Shown: piece after piece, positions 27,085-35,362 of the stretch
Numbering within the stretch: position 1 is the stretch's first letter
Layout: each line of letters opens with the position of its first letter
Assembly: GCA_963841705.1 (NCBI GenBank)
Contig: CAWJDY010000023.1
Span: 124,001-188,000, forward strand
DNA: 64,000 bases
From: VAZQ01 sp963841705
GTDB taxonomy: Bacteria > Pseudomonadota > Alphaproteobacteria > Rhizobiales > Xanthobacteraceae
Reading direction: 5' to 3'
Notes under the pieces: generated by a model
Seen by the model: only the letters and a program-made list of their open reading frames with translations
Databases searched by the model: none
What the model was told of the DNA's origin: nothing
Program-made: the position numbers and the translations under genes

Positions 27085-28572
27085 ATGAGAACCGCGCGGG
27101 ATGCCCTGTACCCGGAGCGGATAGCCATCGAAGCCTTCACCGATGCGTCCGCCGCCGTCGGCCGGCTGCAGGAGATCTACGCGCGCAATACCGGCTTCCT
27201 GCGCCATCATCTCGAAGCTTATGCGCGCGGCGAGACGCTTCATTCGCGCATACGTGCGACCTATCCATTCGTCCGCATCACAACGACCAGTTATTCGCGG
27301 CTCAACTCCCGCCTCTCCTATGGCTTTGTCTCCGGCCCGGGCGTGCACGAGACCACGGTGACCCGGCCCGACCTCTTCCGTACCTATTTGACCGAGCAGA
27401 TCGGGCTGCTCCTGCAGAATCACGGGGTTTCGGTCGAGATCGGCGAGTCGGACGAGCCCATCCCGATTCACTTCGCCTATCCGCGCGACATCAATATCGC
27501 GGCTAATTTCTCCGCTGGTGATCGGCCATTGCGTGATTTCTTCGACACGCCGGAGCTCGCGGTGATGGACGACGCCATCGTCAATGGCACACTGCGGGCG
27601 TCGCCACGGGCGCCGGCGCCGCTTTCCCTGTTCCGCGCAGCCCGCGTCGATTATTCGCTGCACCGGCTTTACCACTACACCGGTACCGATCCCGAGTACT
27701 TCCAGAATTTCGTAATCCTGACCAACTACCAGTTCTATGCCGATGCATTCGCGCGCATGGGTCGCGAGCGCATGCGCGCGGGGCATTCGAACGGCGATGC
27801 TTTCGTCGAGCCGGGCAATGTCATCACCCGCAATGCGCGGCTCGGCGGCGGCGGGCCGGACGGCATGCCGCCGGAGCGCATGCCCCAGATGCCGGCTTGG
27901 CATATCCTACAGCCCGACAGCGGCGGCACCACCCTGGTCAACATTGGCACCGGACCGTCGAACGCCAGAAACATCACCGATCATGTGGCGGTGCTGCGGC
28001 CACACGCCTGGCTGATGCTCGGGCACTGCGCGGGCCTGCGCAATACCCAGAAGATCGGCGATTACGTGCTGGCGCATGGCTATGTGCGCGATGATCACGT
28101 GCTCGACGAGGAGCTCCCGCTCTGGGTGCCGGTGCCGGCACTCGCCGAGGTGCAGGTCGCGATCGAGCATTCGGTTAGCGAGGTGACCGGGCTTTCCGGG
28201 TTTGAGCTCAAGCGGGTCATGCGCACCGGCACCGTGGCCAGCGTCGACAACCGCAATTGGGAGCTCGGCGACCATGTCGCCGTTATCCGCAAACTGTCGC
28301 AGTCGCGCGCAATCGCGCTCGACATGGAGTCGGCCACCATCGCCGCGAATGGTTTTCGTTTCCGCGTCCCCTACGGCACGCTTCTTTGCGTCTCCGACAA
28401 GCCGCTGCATGGCGAGATCAAGCTCGCAGGCATGGCTGGTGAATTCTACCGCAAGCGGGTCGGACAACACCTGGAGATCGGGCTCAAGGCGCTGGAAAAG
28501 CTGAAGGCGCAGGAAAGGGAACGGCTGCATTCGCGGAAGCTCAGGAGTCTTGCCGAGGTCGCATTCCAGTAA
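27085..28572 (+). CDS. amn: AMP nucleosidase
   Basis: A 495-residue cytoplasmic enzyme that hydrolyses AMP to adenine and ribose 5-phosphate. The N-terminal Amn-specific domain (about 1-190) is followed by a nucleoside-phosphorylase-like catalytic domain with GTGPSNARNITDHVAVLRPH, MLGHCAGLRNTQKIGDY and DMESATIAANGFRF, all typical of Amn. Length is close to E. coli Amn (484). The ATG at 27085 begins the family-like sequence; upstream in-frame codons are not conserved in character. With the deaminase and phosphoribosyltransferase at 45914-47789 it would complete a route from AMP to IMP. Confidence 0.93.
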   Translation: MRTARDALYPERIAIEAFTDASAAVGRLQEIYARNTGFLRHHLEAYARGETLHSRIRATYPFVRITTTSYSRLNSRLSYGFVSGPGVHETTVTRPDLFRTYLTEQIGLLLQNHGVSVEIGESDEPIPIHFAYPRDINIAANFSAGDRPLRDFFDTPELAVMDDAIVNGTLRASPRAPAPLSLFRAARVDYSLHRLYHYTGTDPEYFQNFVILTNYQFYADAFARMGRERMRAGHSNGDAFVEPGNVITRNARLGGGGPDGMPPERMPQMPAWHILQPDSGGTTLVNIGTGPSNARNITDHVAVLRPHAWLMLGHCAGLRNTQKIGDYVLAHGYVRDDHVLDEELPLWVPVPALAEVQVAIEHSVSEVTGLSGFELKRVMRTGTVASVDNRNWELGDHVAVIRKLSQSRAIALDMESATIAANGFRFRVPYGTLLCVSDKPLHGEIKLAGMAGEFYRKRVGQHLEIGLKALEKLKAQERERLHSRKLRSLAEVAFQ

Positions 28573-28817
28573 AGGGCGGCTACTGGAAGCGCCTTTCTAA
28601 AATCACTGTGGCGCGGGCGCCACTTGGATTCGAATTCTCCTGCCATGGCTGGATATGGCGCCGACTGTGGCCGAATGAGTCCAGCCCGAGGATGTCAGTA
28701 AACTGCGGGGGCACCTGCAGCAGTAGGTGATCTGCTCACGGCGATCCTCAGCGAGTAGCGGTGAAACCCCGCACGCCCGCGGGCGGTCCGTTGTCCAAAA
28801 TTTGGAGCCCCGCAGGG

Positions 28818-30308
28818 TCAGAAGCGGAAGCGCATTCCGGCCGTGGTAGCGACGTTGTTGCGCACGAGAAAGCCGTTGGCCAGTCCACCATCATCCGAGC
28901 TGGACATGACGCCGAGGTAGACGTCCCATTTCGGTGCAAACTGCCAATCGACGACGCCGGAGATCGCGTTGAACGTGCCTGCGCATTGCGAGTGCTCCAT
29001 GCCGGAGCAGGGCAAGGGCCCCGCGGCGGGCGTGCCGAAGAAGGAGTTCTGCGTGTAGTGATAATAGGCGGCTATCACATCCAATTTGTCGGTAAGGGAG
29101 TATCTCGCGCCGGTCCACACGACCTGGAGGATTTTGTTGCCAAGACCGTCGCGGCCGTAGGCTGTATTGACGATGTTCGTGTTGTTGAACGCGATGCAGC
29201 CCTCGCAAACAAAATCGCCCCCGACATTGGTAAAATCGGTCTGCGGATCGCTGGGCGCCATGTACGTAATTCGTTCGTAACCCGCATACAGCTTCAGCCT
29301 TTGAATGGAGTATTTGGCCAGCAGCATCACCGCGTAATTGTCGGAGAGCGTGGCGGTGAGCGGCTGCGGCAGGAACGGCGGTATCGGGACCCCATTGGCG
29401 TCGAGGCTTCCTGCGCCAAGTGATGTCGCCACGGAATCTCTGACATAGCTGTAGATTGCGTCGAACGAGAGCAGGCCTTTGCCCCAGGTCGGGATATCGC
29501 CGCCGGCCTGGATCTGGTAGGCGCCATTGGAGGCGTTGTTTTGCCGGTACGTACCGAACTGCCACAGCGCCGCTGCCCGGAAGTGGCCGATGGTGATCTT
29601 GTATTTCAGCGACGTCGTCTGTCTGCAGTTCTCGGTATTGCCACCGCCGCAGGTTATTCCCTGAAAGCCGATCGGCGAGAAGGCGTAGGAGCCGCCCAGC
29701 GGATCGTAGGCGAGGACACCGTCGTAGGTGAGCACGTTCTGCCGCAAAGCGGTCAGCGTGCCATAGGTCGGAGAGCTGATGCCGACGTATCCTTGGCCGT
29801 TGTACCATTGGCCCGCTCGGCTCGTATCAGCCCATGCCGTCTGCTGGTTGAGCGGAGTTCCTGAGTTCCAATCAGCAGCCCCCGGTCCATTGGAGAATTT
29901 GAAGGTATACGGGTCGAAGCCGGCGTCGAGAGCAAAAACAAAGGAGAAGTTCCCGCCGATCGGCTCGGTTCCCTTGATGCCAATGGTTGAGTTGCTCAAC
30001 CCGTTGGGCGCAAGGCTCCAGATTGCCGACCTATTCTGACGCTGGAGCAGATATGAGGCTCCGACAGAGGAGCGCGGATCGAACGGCGCGCCGTGGGTCT
30101 GGTAGCTACCCCCCATGTCGACGATGCCGTAGACCGTGATGCCCTGCCAGGTCAGCTCGCAGTTGGTGGCAACAAAGTCCCAAAAGTTGGTGCACGTCTT
30201 GGGCTTGGAAGCCGTCGCCGCGGTGCCGTCGGCGGCCCACGCCTCTGCGCTGCACAGCGCGACGGCGGCGGCGAGGATCGTGGCAGCAACAATGCCGAGC
30301 TTAGTCAT
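28818..30308 (-). CDS. Porin, outer-membrane beta barrel
   Basis: A 496-residue outer-membrane protein with a clear signal peptide cleaved after residue 25 or so (ALCSAEAWA). It is built of alternating amphipathic strands and ends in MRFRF, with the terminal aromatic residue needed for barrel insertion. Four to six cysteines occur in loops (CTNFWDF, FVCEGC, LPCSGMEHSQC), unusual for classic porins but shared with the fragment at 30495. GGGGG precedes the ATG. Substrate is unknown; general diffusion is likely. Confidence 0.85.
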   Translation of the reverse strand: MTKLGIVAATILAAAVALCSAEAWAADGTAATASKPKTCTNFWDFVATNCELTWQGITVYGIVDMGGSYQTHGAPFDPRSSVGASYLLQRQNRSAIWSLAPNGLSNSTIGIKGTEPIGGNFSFVFALDAGFDPYTFKFSNGPGAADWNSGTPLNQQTAWADTSRAGQWYNGQGYVGISSPTYGTLTALRQNVLTYDGVLAYDPLGGSYAFSPIGFQGITCGGGNTENCRQTTSLKYKITIGHFRAAALWQFGTYRQNNASNGAYQIQAGGDIPTWGKGLLSFDAIYSYVRDSVATSLGAGSLDANGVPIPPFLPQPLTATLSDNYAVMLLAKYSIQRLKLYAGYERITYMAPSDPQTDFTNVGGDFVCEGCIAFNNTNIVNTAYGRDGLGNKILQVVWTGARYSLTDKLDVIAAYYHYTQNSFFGTPAAGPLPCSGMEHSQCAGTFNAISGVVDWQFAPKWDVYLGVMSSSDDGGLANGFLVRNNVATTAGMRFRF

Positions 30309-30494
30309 GCGAGCCCCCTGCTTCAGCCTGGATAATTGTCACGCGGCAAAGGTCTTTCCACAAGCGACGGTTAGCCACAGTCAGCGCCCTTATGCACCCA
30401 TGGCAGGAGAATTTCGTACCATGTGGCAGCTGCGCCACATTGGTTGTAAGGCCAATCGGCTTCGGCGGCCCGCATGGACGGGCACAGCAGCAGC

Positions 30495-31082
30495 AATGAC
30501 GCCAATAGGATGCCGATACCGCCGTTCCTGCCGCAGACGCTCACGGCGACGATCTCCGACAACAGCGCCGTGATGCTGGTAGCCAAATACGCCATCGGAC
30601 GGCTGAAGGTATACGGCGGTTACGAACGCATCACCTATATGGCGCCCAGCGATCCGCAGACGGCTTTCAAGGATATCGGGGGGACTTTTCTTTGCGAGGG
30701 ATGTACTGCGATCAACAACACGAACATCATCAATACAGCCTTCGGTGTCGACGGTTTCGGCAACAAGATTTTCCAGGTCATGTGGACCGGTGTGAGATAT
30801 GGCCTTACCGACAAATTGGATGTGACCGCCGCCTACTACCATTACACTCAGAACTCTTACTTCGGCACCCCCACGGCGGGGCCCTTGCCCTGCGCCGGCA
30901 GCGAGCACGCGCAATGCACCGGTACGTTCAACGCGATCTCCGGCGTTATCGATTGGCAGTTTGCACCGAAATGGGATCTCTATGCCGGCCTCATGTTCTC
31001 GAAAGAGAATGGCGGATTGGCTAACGGCTTTATCGAGCGCAACAACATCGACCCCACGGTCGGATTGCGCTTGCGCTTCTGA
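30495..31082 (+). pseudogene. 3' fragment of a second porin gene, inverted relative to the first
   Basis: From DANRMPIPPFLPQ to the terminal LRLRF this is a close copy of the last 195 or so residues of the porin at 28818, on the other strand. The signal peptide and first 300 residues are missing, so it cannot be exported or form a barrel. The frame has no stop, suggesting recent loss. The two genes face away from each other at their 5' ends, about 190 bases apart. Confidence 0.85.
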
Positions 31083-31736
31083 AAGCTTCGAGGCCGCGAG
31101 GATCTCGCCGCCTCTACGTATACGAGGTCTGAGCCATGCCGTTCGCCGAAGTGAAAGAAACTTCGCCGCGCGGGCTATGACAACCAGCGCAGGGCGCGTG
31201 TTTCTGCCGCCATTTCGGACCGGGACCGCGACTACAGTGCAGCTCGGGCCGGTACGGGTCGACCGGAGAGGTCCTTAACCAGCGCCGCTGCCGAGCGACA
31301 GTGCCGAGGCTGTGCGCCGCCGTCGGGGCCGCAAGCAGCACTCGCAAGACATACGAGTCTGAAAATGCACTCATCTCGAACCTCCCTTCGCTGTGGCCCA
31401 GCTTGATCAGCGCTGAGGCATGGCCTGGTGCGTTTCCAATCACCCAGGCTCTTCACCTGAAGTTGGCGGTCCGCCGATGCTGCGCTTGCCGAAGGTTGCC
31501 GCGCTTGCAGCTTCTTGCCCAAAATCCTCAAACAGATGGCGAATTCTAACCGGAATTACCGCAAGAACGCCCTATCGCGGCAAAAACAACAAAGTGGTTT
31601 GGTTCCCAACTCCATGAGGCATATCCGAATGAGTCATATCCGTAATGGGCATGCCAAAGCCAGCAGAGCTGGCGTATTATCGAACTCGATACGCTCGCTG
31701 TCGCCTGAGAGCGACGGGAATGTCAGGGAGGACATC
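31083..31736. other. Intergenic region before the third intact bicupin
   Basis: About 650 bases with no recognisable gene. Open frames on both strands lack domains. The bicupin frame extends upstream to 31515 but that part is not protein-like, so it is treated as leader. It should hold the bicupin promoter. Confidence 0.5.
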
Positions 31737-32963
31737 ATGAATTCCATCTCACGTCGTAACGTGTTGACGACGGCCGCGGCCGGAGGCTTCGTCACTGCCG
31801 CGACCGCGGCCCGCGCGCAGTCCAGCGCGCCCACGCCGCAGCCTCAGCGCCCCGGACACGGCGGCACCGATCACGGTCCGCGCAATCTCACGCTAGACCG
31901 GCAGAATCCTGATCTGCTCGTGCCGCCGTCTACCGATCACGGCACCCTGCCGAACCTGCGTTTCTCATTTTCCGATGCGCATATGCGGCTGGAGACGGGC
32001 GGCTGGACTCGTCAGGTGACGAGGCGCGAGCTCGGCGTTGCCAAGAGCATCGCCGGCGTGAATATGCGGCTCAACGCCGGCGGCGTGCGCGAGCTGCATT
32101 GGCATAAGGCCGCCGAGTGGGCCTACATGCTCTATGGCACTGCGCGCGTCACCGCCGTCGATGCGCAAGGGCGCAACTTCGTTGACGACGTGGGCGTCGG
32201 CGATCTCTGGTATTTTCCCGCGGGCATTCCCCACTCCATTCAGGGACTTAACCCGGACGGTTGCGAATTCCTTCTGGTCTTTGATGATGGCGACTTCGAC
32301 GAGGACGACACCTTCCTGATCACCGACTGGTTCAAGCATACGCCGAACGAAGTGCTGGGCAAGAATTTCGGCGTGGCCGCCTCGTTTTTCGGGCATACGC
32401 CAGACCCGAGCGAGCGATACATCTTCCCTGCCCCTGTCCCGGGACCGCTCAGCGCCGACAAGATTGCAGGCGCCACCCCCGTGCAGCAAAGCTTCACGCA
32501 TCGTATGCTGGCGCAGGAACCGATCAGGACAAAGGGCGGAACAGCGCGGATCACCGACTCCAGCGTATTTCCGGTTTCCACCACCATCGCCGCGGCCCTG
32601 GTCGAGGTCGAGCCAGGTGGAATGCGGGAGCTGCACTGGCATCCCAACACCGATGAATGGCAATACTACATCGAAGGCGAAGCGCGCATGGGCGTGTTCG
32701 CGGCGTCCGGCCAGGCCCGCACCTTCGACTTTCGTGCCGGCGACGTCGGATACGTGCCCTTCGCCAACGGACACTACATCGAGAATACCGGCCCCACGCC
32801 GGTACGCTTTCTCGAAATGTTCAAAAGCAGCTACTTCGCCGACGTGTCGCTCGATCAGTGGATGGCGCTGACCCCGCCGGAGCTGGTGAATGCGCACCTG
32901 CAGCTGGATCGGCAGGTGATGGACGCGCTGCGCAAGACCAAGGCGCCTGTCGTGCCGGCTTAG
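31737..32963 (+). CDS. Oxalate decarboxylase-family bicupin, Tat-exported (OxdC-like)
   Basis: A 408-residue bicupin and, of the three intact copies, the one most like B. subtilis OxdC. The Tat signal is ISRRNVLTTAAAGG. Cupin 1: ELHWHKAAEWAYM and AGIPHS. Cupin 2: ELHWHPNTDEWQYY, GDVGYVPFANGHYIEN; the second half follows OxdC nearly block for block, including DVSLDQWMALTP. The lid reads FDEDDT, keeping the catalytic Glu of SENST but with acidic neighbours. GGGAGG precedes the ATG at 31737. The periplasmic location implies it meets external oxalate. Confidence 0.88.
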   Translation: MNSISRRNVLTTAAAGGFVTAATAARAQSSAPTPQPQRPGHGGTDHGPRNLTLDRQNPDLLVPPSTDHGTLPNLRFSFSDAHMRLETGGWTRQVTRRELGVAKSIAGVNMRLNAGGVRELHWHKAAEWAYMLYGTARVTAVDAQGRNFVDDVGVGDLWYFPAGIPHSIQGLNPDGCEFLLVFDDGDFDEDDTFLITDWFKHTPNEVLGKNFGVAASFFGHTPDPSERYIFPAPVPGPLSADKIAGATPVQQSFTHRMLAQEPIRTKGGTARITDSSVFPVSTTIAAALVEVEPGGMRELHWHPNTDEWQYYIEGEARMGVFAASGQARTFDFRAGDVGYVPFANGHYIENTGPTPVRFLEMFKSSYFADVSLDQWMALTPPELVNAHLQLDRQVMDALRKTKAPVVPA

Positions 32964-33018
32964 TTCTCCATCGTAAGGGTCTTGCGGGCCATGCCGCAGC
33001 GATCAACCTGAACTGCGA

Positions 33019-33171
33019 CTACTCGGCAGCCGCCAGCGCAGGCTGCTCCAGCCCGAGGGCTTTCGCGACACCGGCGCCGTATGCAGGATCGGCGCGGGTG
33101 CAATTTTCGACATGGCGCTGCTTGATGTGCAGCTTGGCACCGCCCATCAGCCCCTCCAGGCTGATCCGCGA
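33019..33171 (-). pseudogene. C-terminal fragment of a catalase
   Basis: Reading from about 33171 to a stop at 33019-33021 gives GLMGGAKLHIKQRHVENC and TRADPAYGAGVAKALGLEQ, the very end of a monofunctional haem catalase. The haem-binding and active-site regions are absent. It begins in another frame inside the last codons of the HD-domain gene, so the two overlap by about 20 bases. Confidence 0.7.
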
Positions 33172-33806
33172 ATCACGCTGCAGAAGTTGCCGCGCCTGAA
33201 GGCCGGATCCTTGTCCGCGAGCACGTCGGCCTTCACATTGCCGAACGTCGTGTCCGGCTTGTATTTGATGCCGTCGTAGAACGCCTGGATGATGTCTTCC
33301 TTGAAGTGCTTGGTGCGCGGATGCGCGTGCACGACCGTTTCGCGTTCCGCGTCGCTGTATTCATCATAGGCGAGTCCCAGCACGTCCATCTCGACGCCGG
33401 CCGTCACCAGGGCGACAACGGGGTGCATGTGCTGCGGGATGCCCGGCGTCGTGTGCAGAGCGATGGCCGTCCAGACCGTATCGATGTCGTGCTGGTCAAT
33501 GCCGTGAGTGCGGAGGAAGTCGCGGGCGGCGTTCGCGCCGTCGACCTCGAAGCGCTCGCGGGCGCTGCTGTGCGCAGGGGTCAGGCCCATGTCGTGAAAC
33601 ATCGCTCCCGCATAGAGAAGCTCACGATCGAACTTGAGACCACGATGCTTTCCCGCAAGCGCACCCCAATAATAGACGCGGCTCGAATGGTGGAACAGCA
33701 GCGCAGGCTCGGTATCCCGGACGAATTGTGTGATCTCACGGGCAAGTCGCGTGTCGGGAATGCAGATTCCATCGACCGTGAACGTCTTTTCAGCCACAAA
33801 TGCCAT
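33147..33806 (-). CDS. HD-domain phosphohydrolase-like protein
   Basis: A 219-residue cytoplasmic protein of the HD superfamily, similar in layout to cyanamide hydratase-like proteins. Metal ligands are visible in HHSSRVYYWG, AMFHDMGLT (HD pair) and the later IALHTTPGIPQH. AGGAGAA lies 6 bases before the ATG at 33806; the frame extends 15 codons further up but without a ribosome site. The family ending (DPAFRRGNFCSVI) is reached and the last few residues may be altered by the join with the catalase fragment. Confidence 0.8.
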   Translation of the reverse strand: MAFVAEKTFTVDGICIPDTRLAREITQFVRDTEPALLFHHSSRVYYWGALAGKHRGLKFDRELLYAGAMFHDMGLTPAHSSARERFEVDGANAARDFLRTHGIDQHDIDTVWTAIALHTTPGIPQHMHPVVALVTAGVEMDVLGLAYDEYSDAERETVVHAHPRTKHFKEDIIQAFYDGIKYKPDTTFGNVKADVLADKDPAFRRGNFCSVIRGSAWRG

Positions 33807-34227
33807 TGCGCTTCTCCTGCCGAACGATTTTGAGTGTAATTCGTCGAGCAAAGCGCGGCTTGCCTAGGATTGCCGCTCTTGAGGTATTCTTGTCGCTTTA
33901 TGCTCGGCAAACTGAGGCAGCCTGTGACGAAGAGGACACGATTGGGGTCGATCGAGCGGCCGCAGCCGGCGAATGCGTTCGGAGCCCCTTTGACGGGCAG
34001 CGCCTTGAGCTCGGTTGCCGCAAGAATGAACAAGGCTCAGCAAAATCGCCGCGGCAATAGAAGCCCGTCGCCGATCAGGTCCAGATAGCTTCGACGTGTC
34101 GAATGCGGCGCGCGCATGAGACTCAGGTCCTCTCGAAGCAGGAGGTCGAGATGAGCAATTTGCGCAGGATCATGTGGAACGGCACGGTCCGTGCCCTACC
34201 GCTTGCAAGAGCAGGCGGGTTCAGCCA
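33807..34227. other. Intergenic stretch, nothing recognised
   Basis: Open frames on both strands lack motifs. A strong ribosome-site-like AGGAGG precedes an ATG at 34151, which begins a frame that soon loses coding character before the TPR remnant. This may be the start of the same broken gene. Confidence 0.35.
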
Positions 34228-34401
34228 GCGCTTCAGCGCGTGCAATCCAACTCGGGCTTCATTCACGAGCACGCAGTGCTCGCAGCGAGTTTGTCAAGAC
34301 TCGGCCAACAGCAGCATGCAAGCGAAGCAGTCCGGCGGGCGCTCCAGCTCGAGCCGAAGTTTCGGGCTAGCGTGTTCAAGTCCGCCCCGGTTGGGCCATA
34401 A
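34228..34401 (+). pseudogene. TPR-type C-terminal fragment (adenylate-cyclase-like protein)
   Basis: The peptide HEHAVLAASLSRLGQQQHAS followed by EAVRRALQLEPKFRAS fits the final tetratricopeptide repeat of the cyclase/winged-helix TPR proteins common in this group. No upstream domain is present and the frame is broken near 34230. It is a relic. Confidence 0.5.
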
Positions 34402-34525
34402 GCCGGATCAAAACTCCGCAGTGCAGCGGGCCTGTCGCGCTGTTGCTACACGGCAGGGGTGATATTAAATCCTTGAAACAAGGCGCGGTACATGCATGAA
34501 CGTCCGCGCCTGGGAAGAAGCGCCA

Positions 34526-35095
34526 ATGACATGCATGAGTGACACCCCCGACGCGGGGTTGTGGTACGCCCTCAACCGGCTCGAAACCAACTACTGGTGG
34601 GACGTCGACCTGAACGGCGGGCGCAATGCCCACGAGTTTTATCTCCCGGATGGATTGTATGCGGTCGGCCAGAACAGGTTCGCCGGGCACGACCAGATCC
34701 GCGCGTTCTATGCATGGCGCGCTCGGCGCGGCCCGACGACCTCCCGGCATCTTATCAACAACCTGCAGGTCTTCGCGACGGACGACCACCACGCACGCCT
34801 TGTGGCGGCACTCAGCCTGTTTCGCGGGAACGGCCCTCCGCCGGTGCAGCGCGCGACCTCGCCGTGCCTGATCGCCGATGTTATCGGTGAGTGCGTGCGC
34901 GGTGAGGACGGGACTTGGCGTTTTCGGTCCCACGTAGTGCGGCCGGTGTTCCTCGGCAGCGACCGTCCGCTCTCGCTCTCGATCGATGGACAGTTTCTGT
35001 CTAAGCGGGGCGAACGCATCGCAAGCGGCGATAGCGGGACGGCACCCGACGATTACCATCGCGGCGGACCATCAAGCGATATCCGTCGTGCTTGA
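34526..35095 (+). CDS. SnoaL/NTF2-like protein
   Basis: A 189-residue cone-shaped NTF2-fold protein. The first helix (LWYALNRLETNYWWDVDLNG) and core strands (AHEFYLPDGLYAVGQNRFAG, HDQIRAFYAWRARRG, SRHLINNLQVF) are typical of SnoaL-like ligand-binding or isomerase proteins. There is no signal peptide. An in-frame ATG at 34496 would add ten residues. The role is unknown. It is followed at 270 bases by the RND genes, too far to assume an operon. Confidence 0.65.
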   Translation: MTCMSDTPDAGLWYALNRLETNYWWDVDLNGGRNAHEFYLPDGLYAVGQNRFAGHDQIRAFYAWRARRGPTTSRHLINNLQVFATDDHHARLVAALSLFRGNGPPPVQRATSPCLIADVIGECVRGEDGTWRFRSHVVRPVFLGSDRPLSLSIDGQFLSKRGERIASGDSGTAPDDYHRGGPSSDIRRA

Positions 35096-35362
35096 TTCGG
35101 GACCATTCCATTAGCGGTCAATCGGGGTGCATTTTCGCTGCAAAGCACAAGTCGCATGTCCGGTTCTTATTCTGAGCGTACCCCCGATCCGCCGTAGGCA
35201 CGGCTTTTGCCACCTCGGACATGCGCCTTTAGCATGGCAGGTCTGCGCTCACAGCAAAATTATGGGAACCGCAGTTGTCCGAGCGACGATTAGGTCTTTG
35301 GCAGCGCAGCTGGCTCACGCGGCTGTGGGCAATCGCATTGCGCCAGAAACACGGCTATCCCC

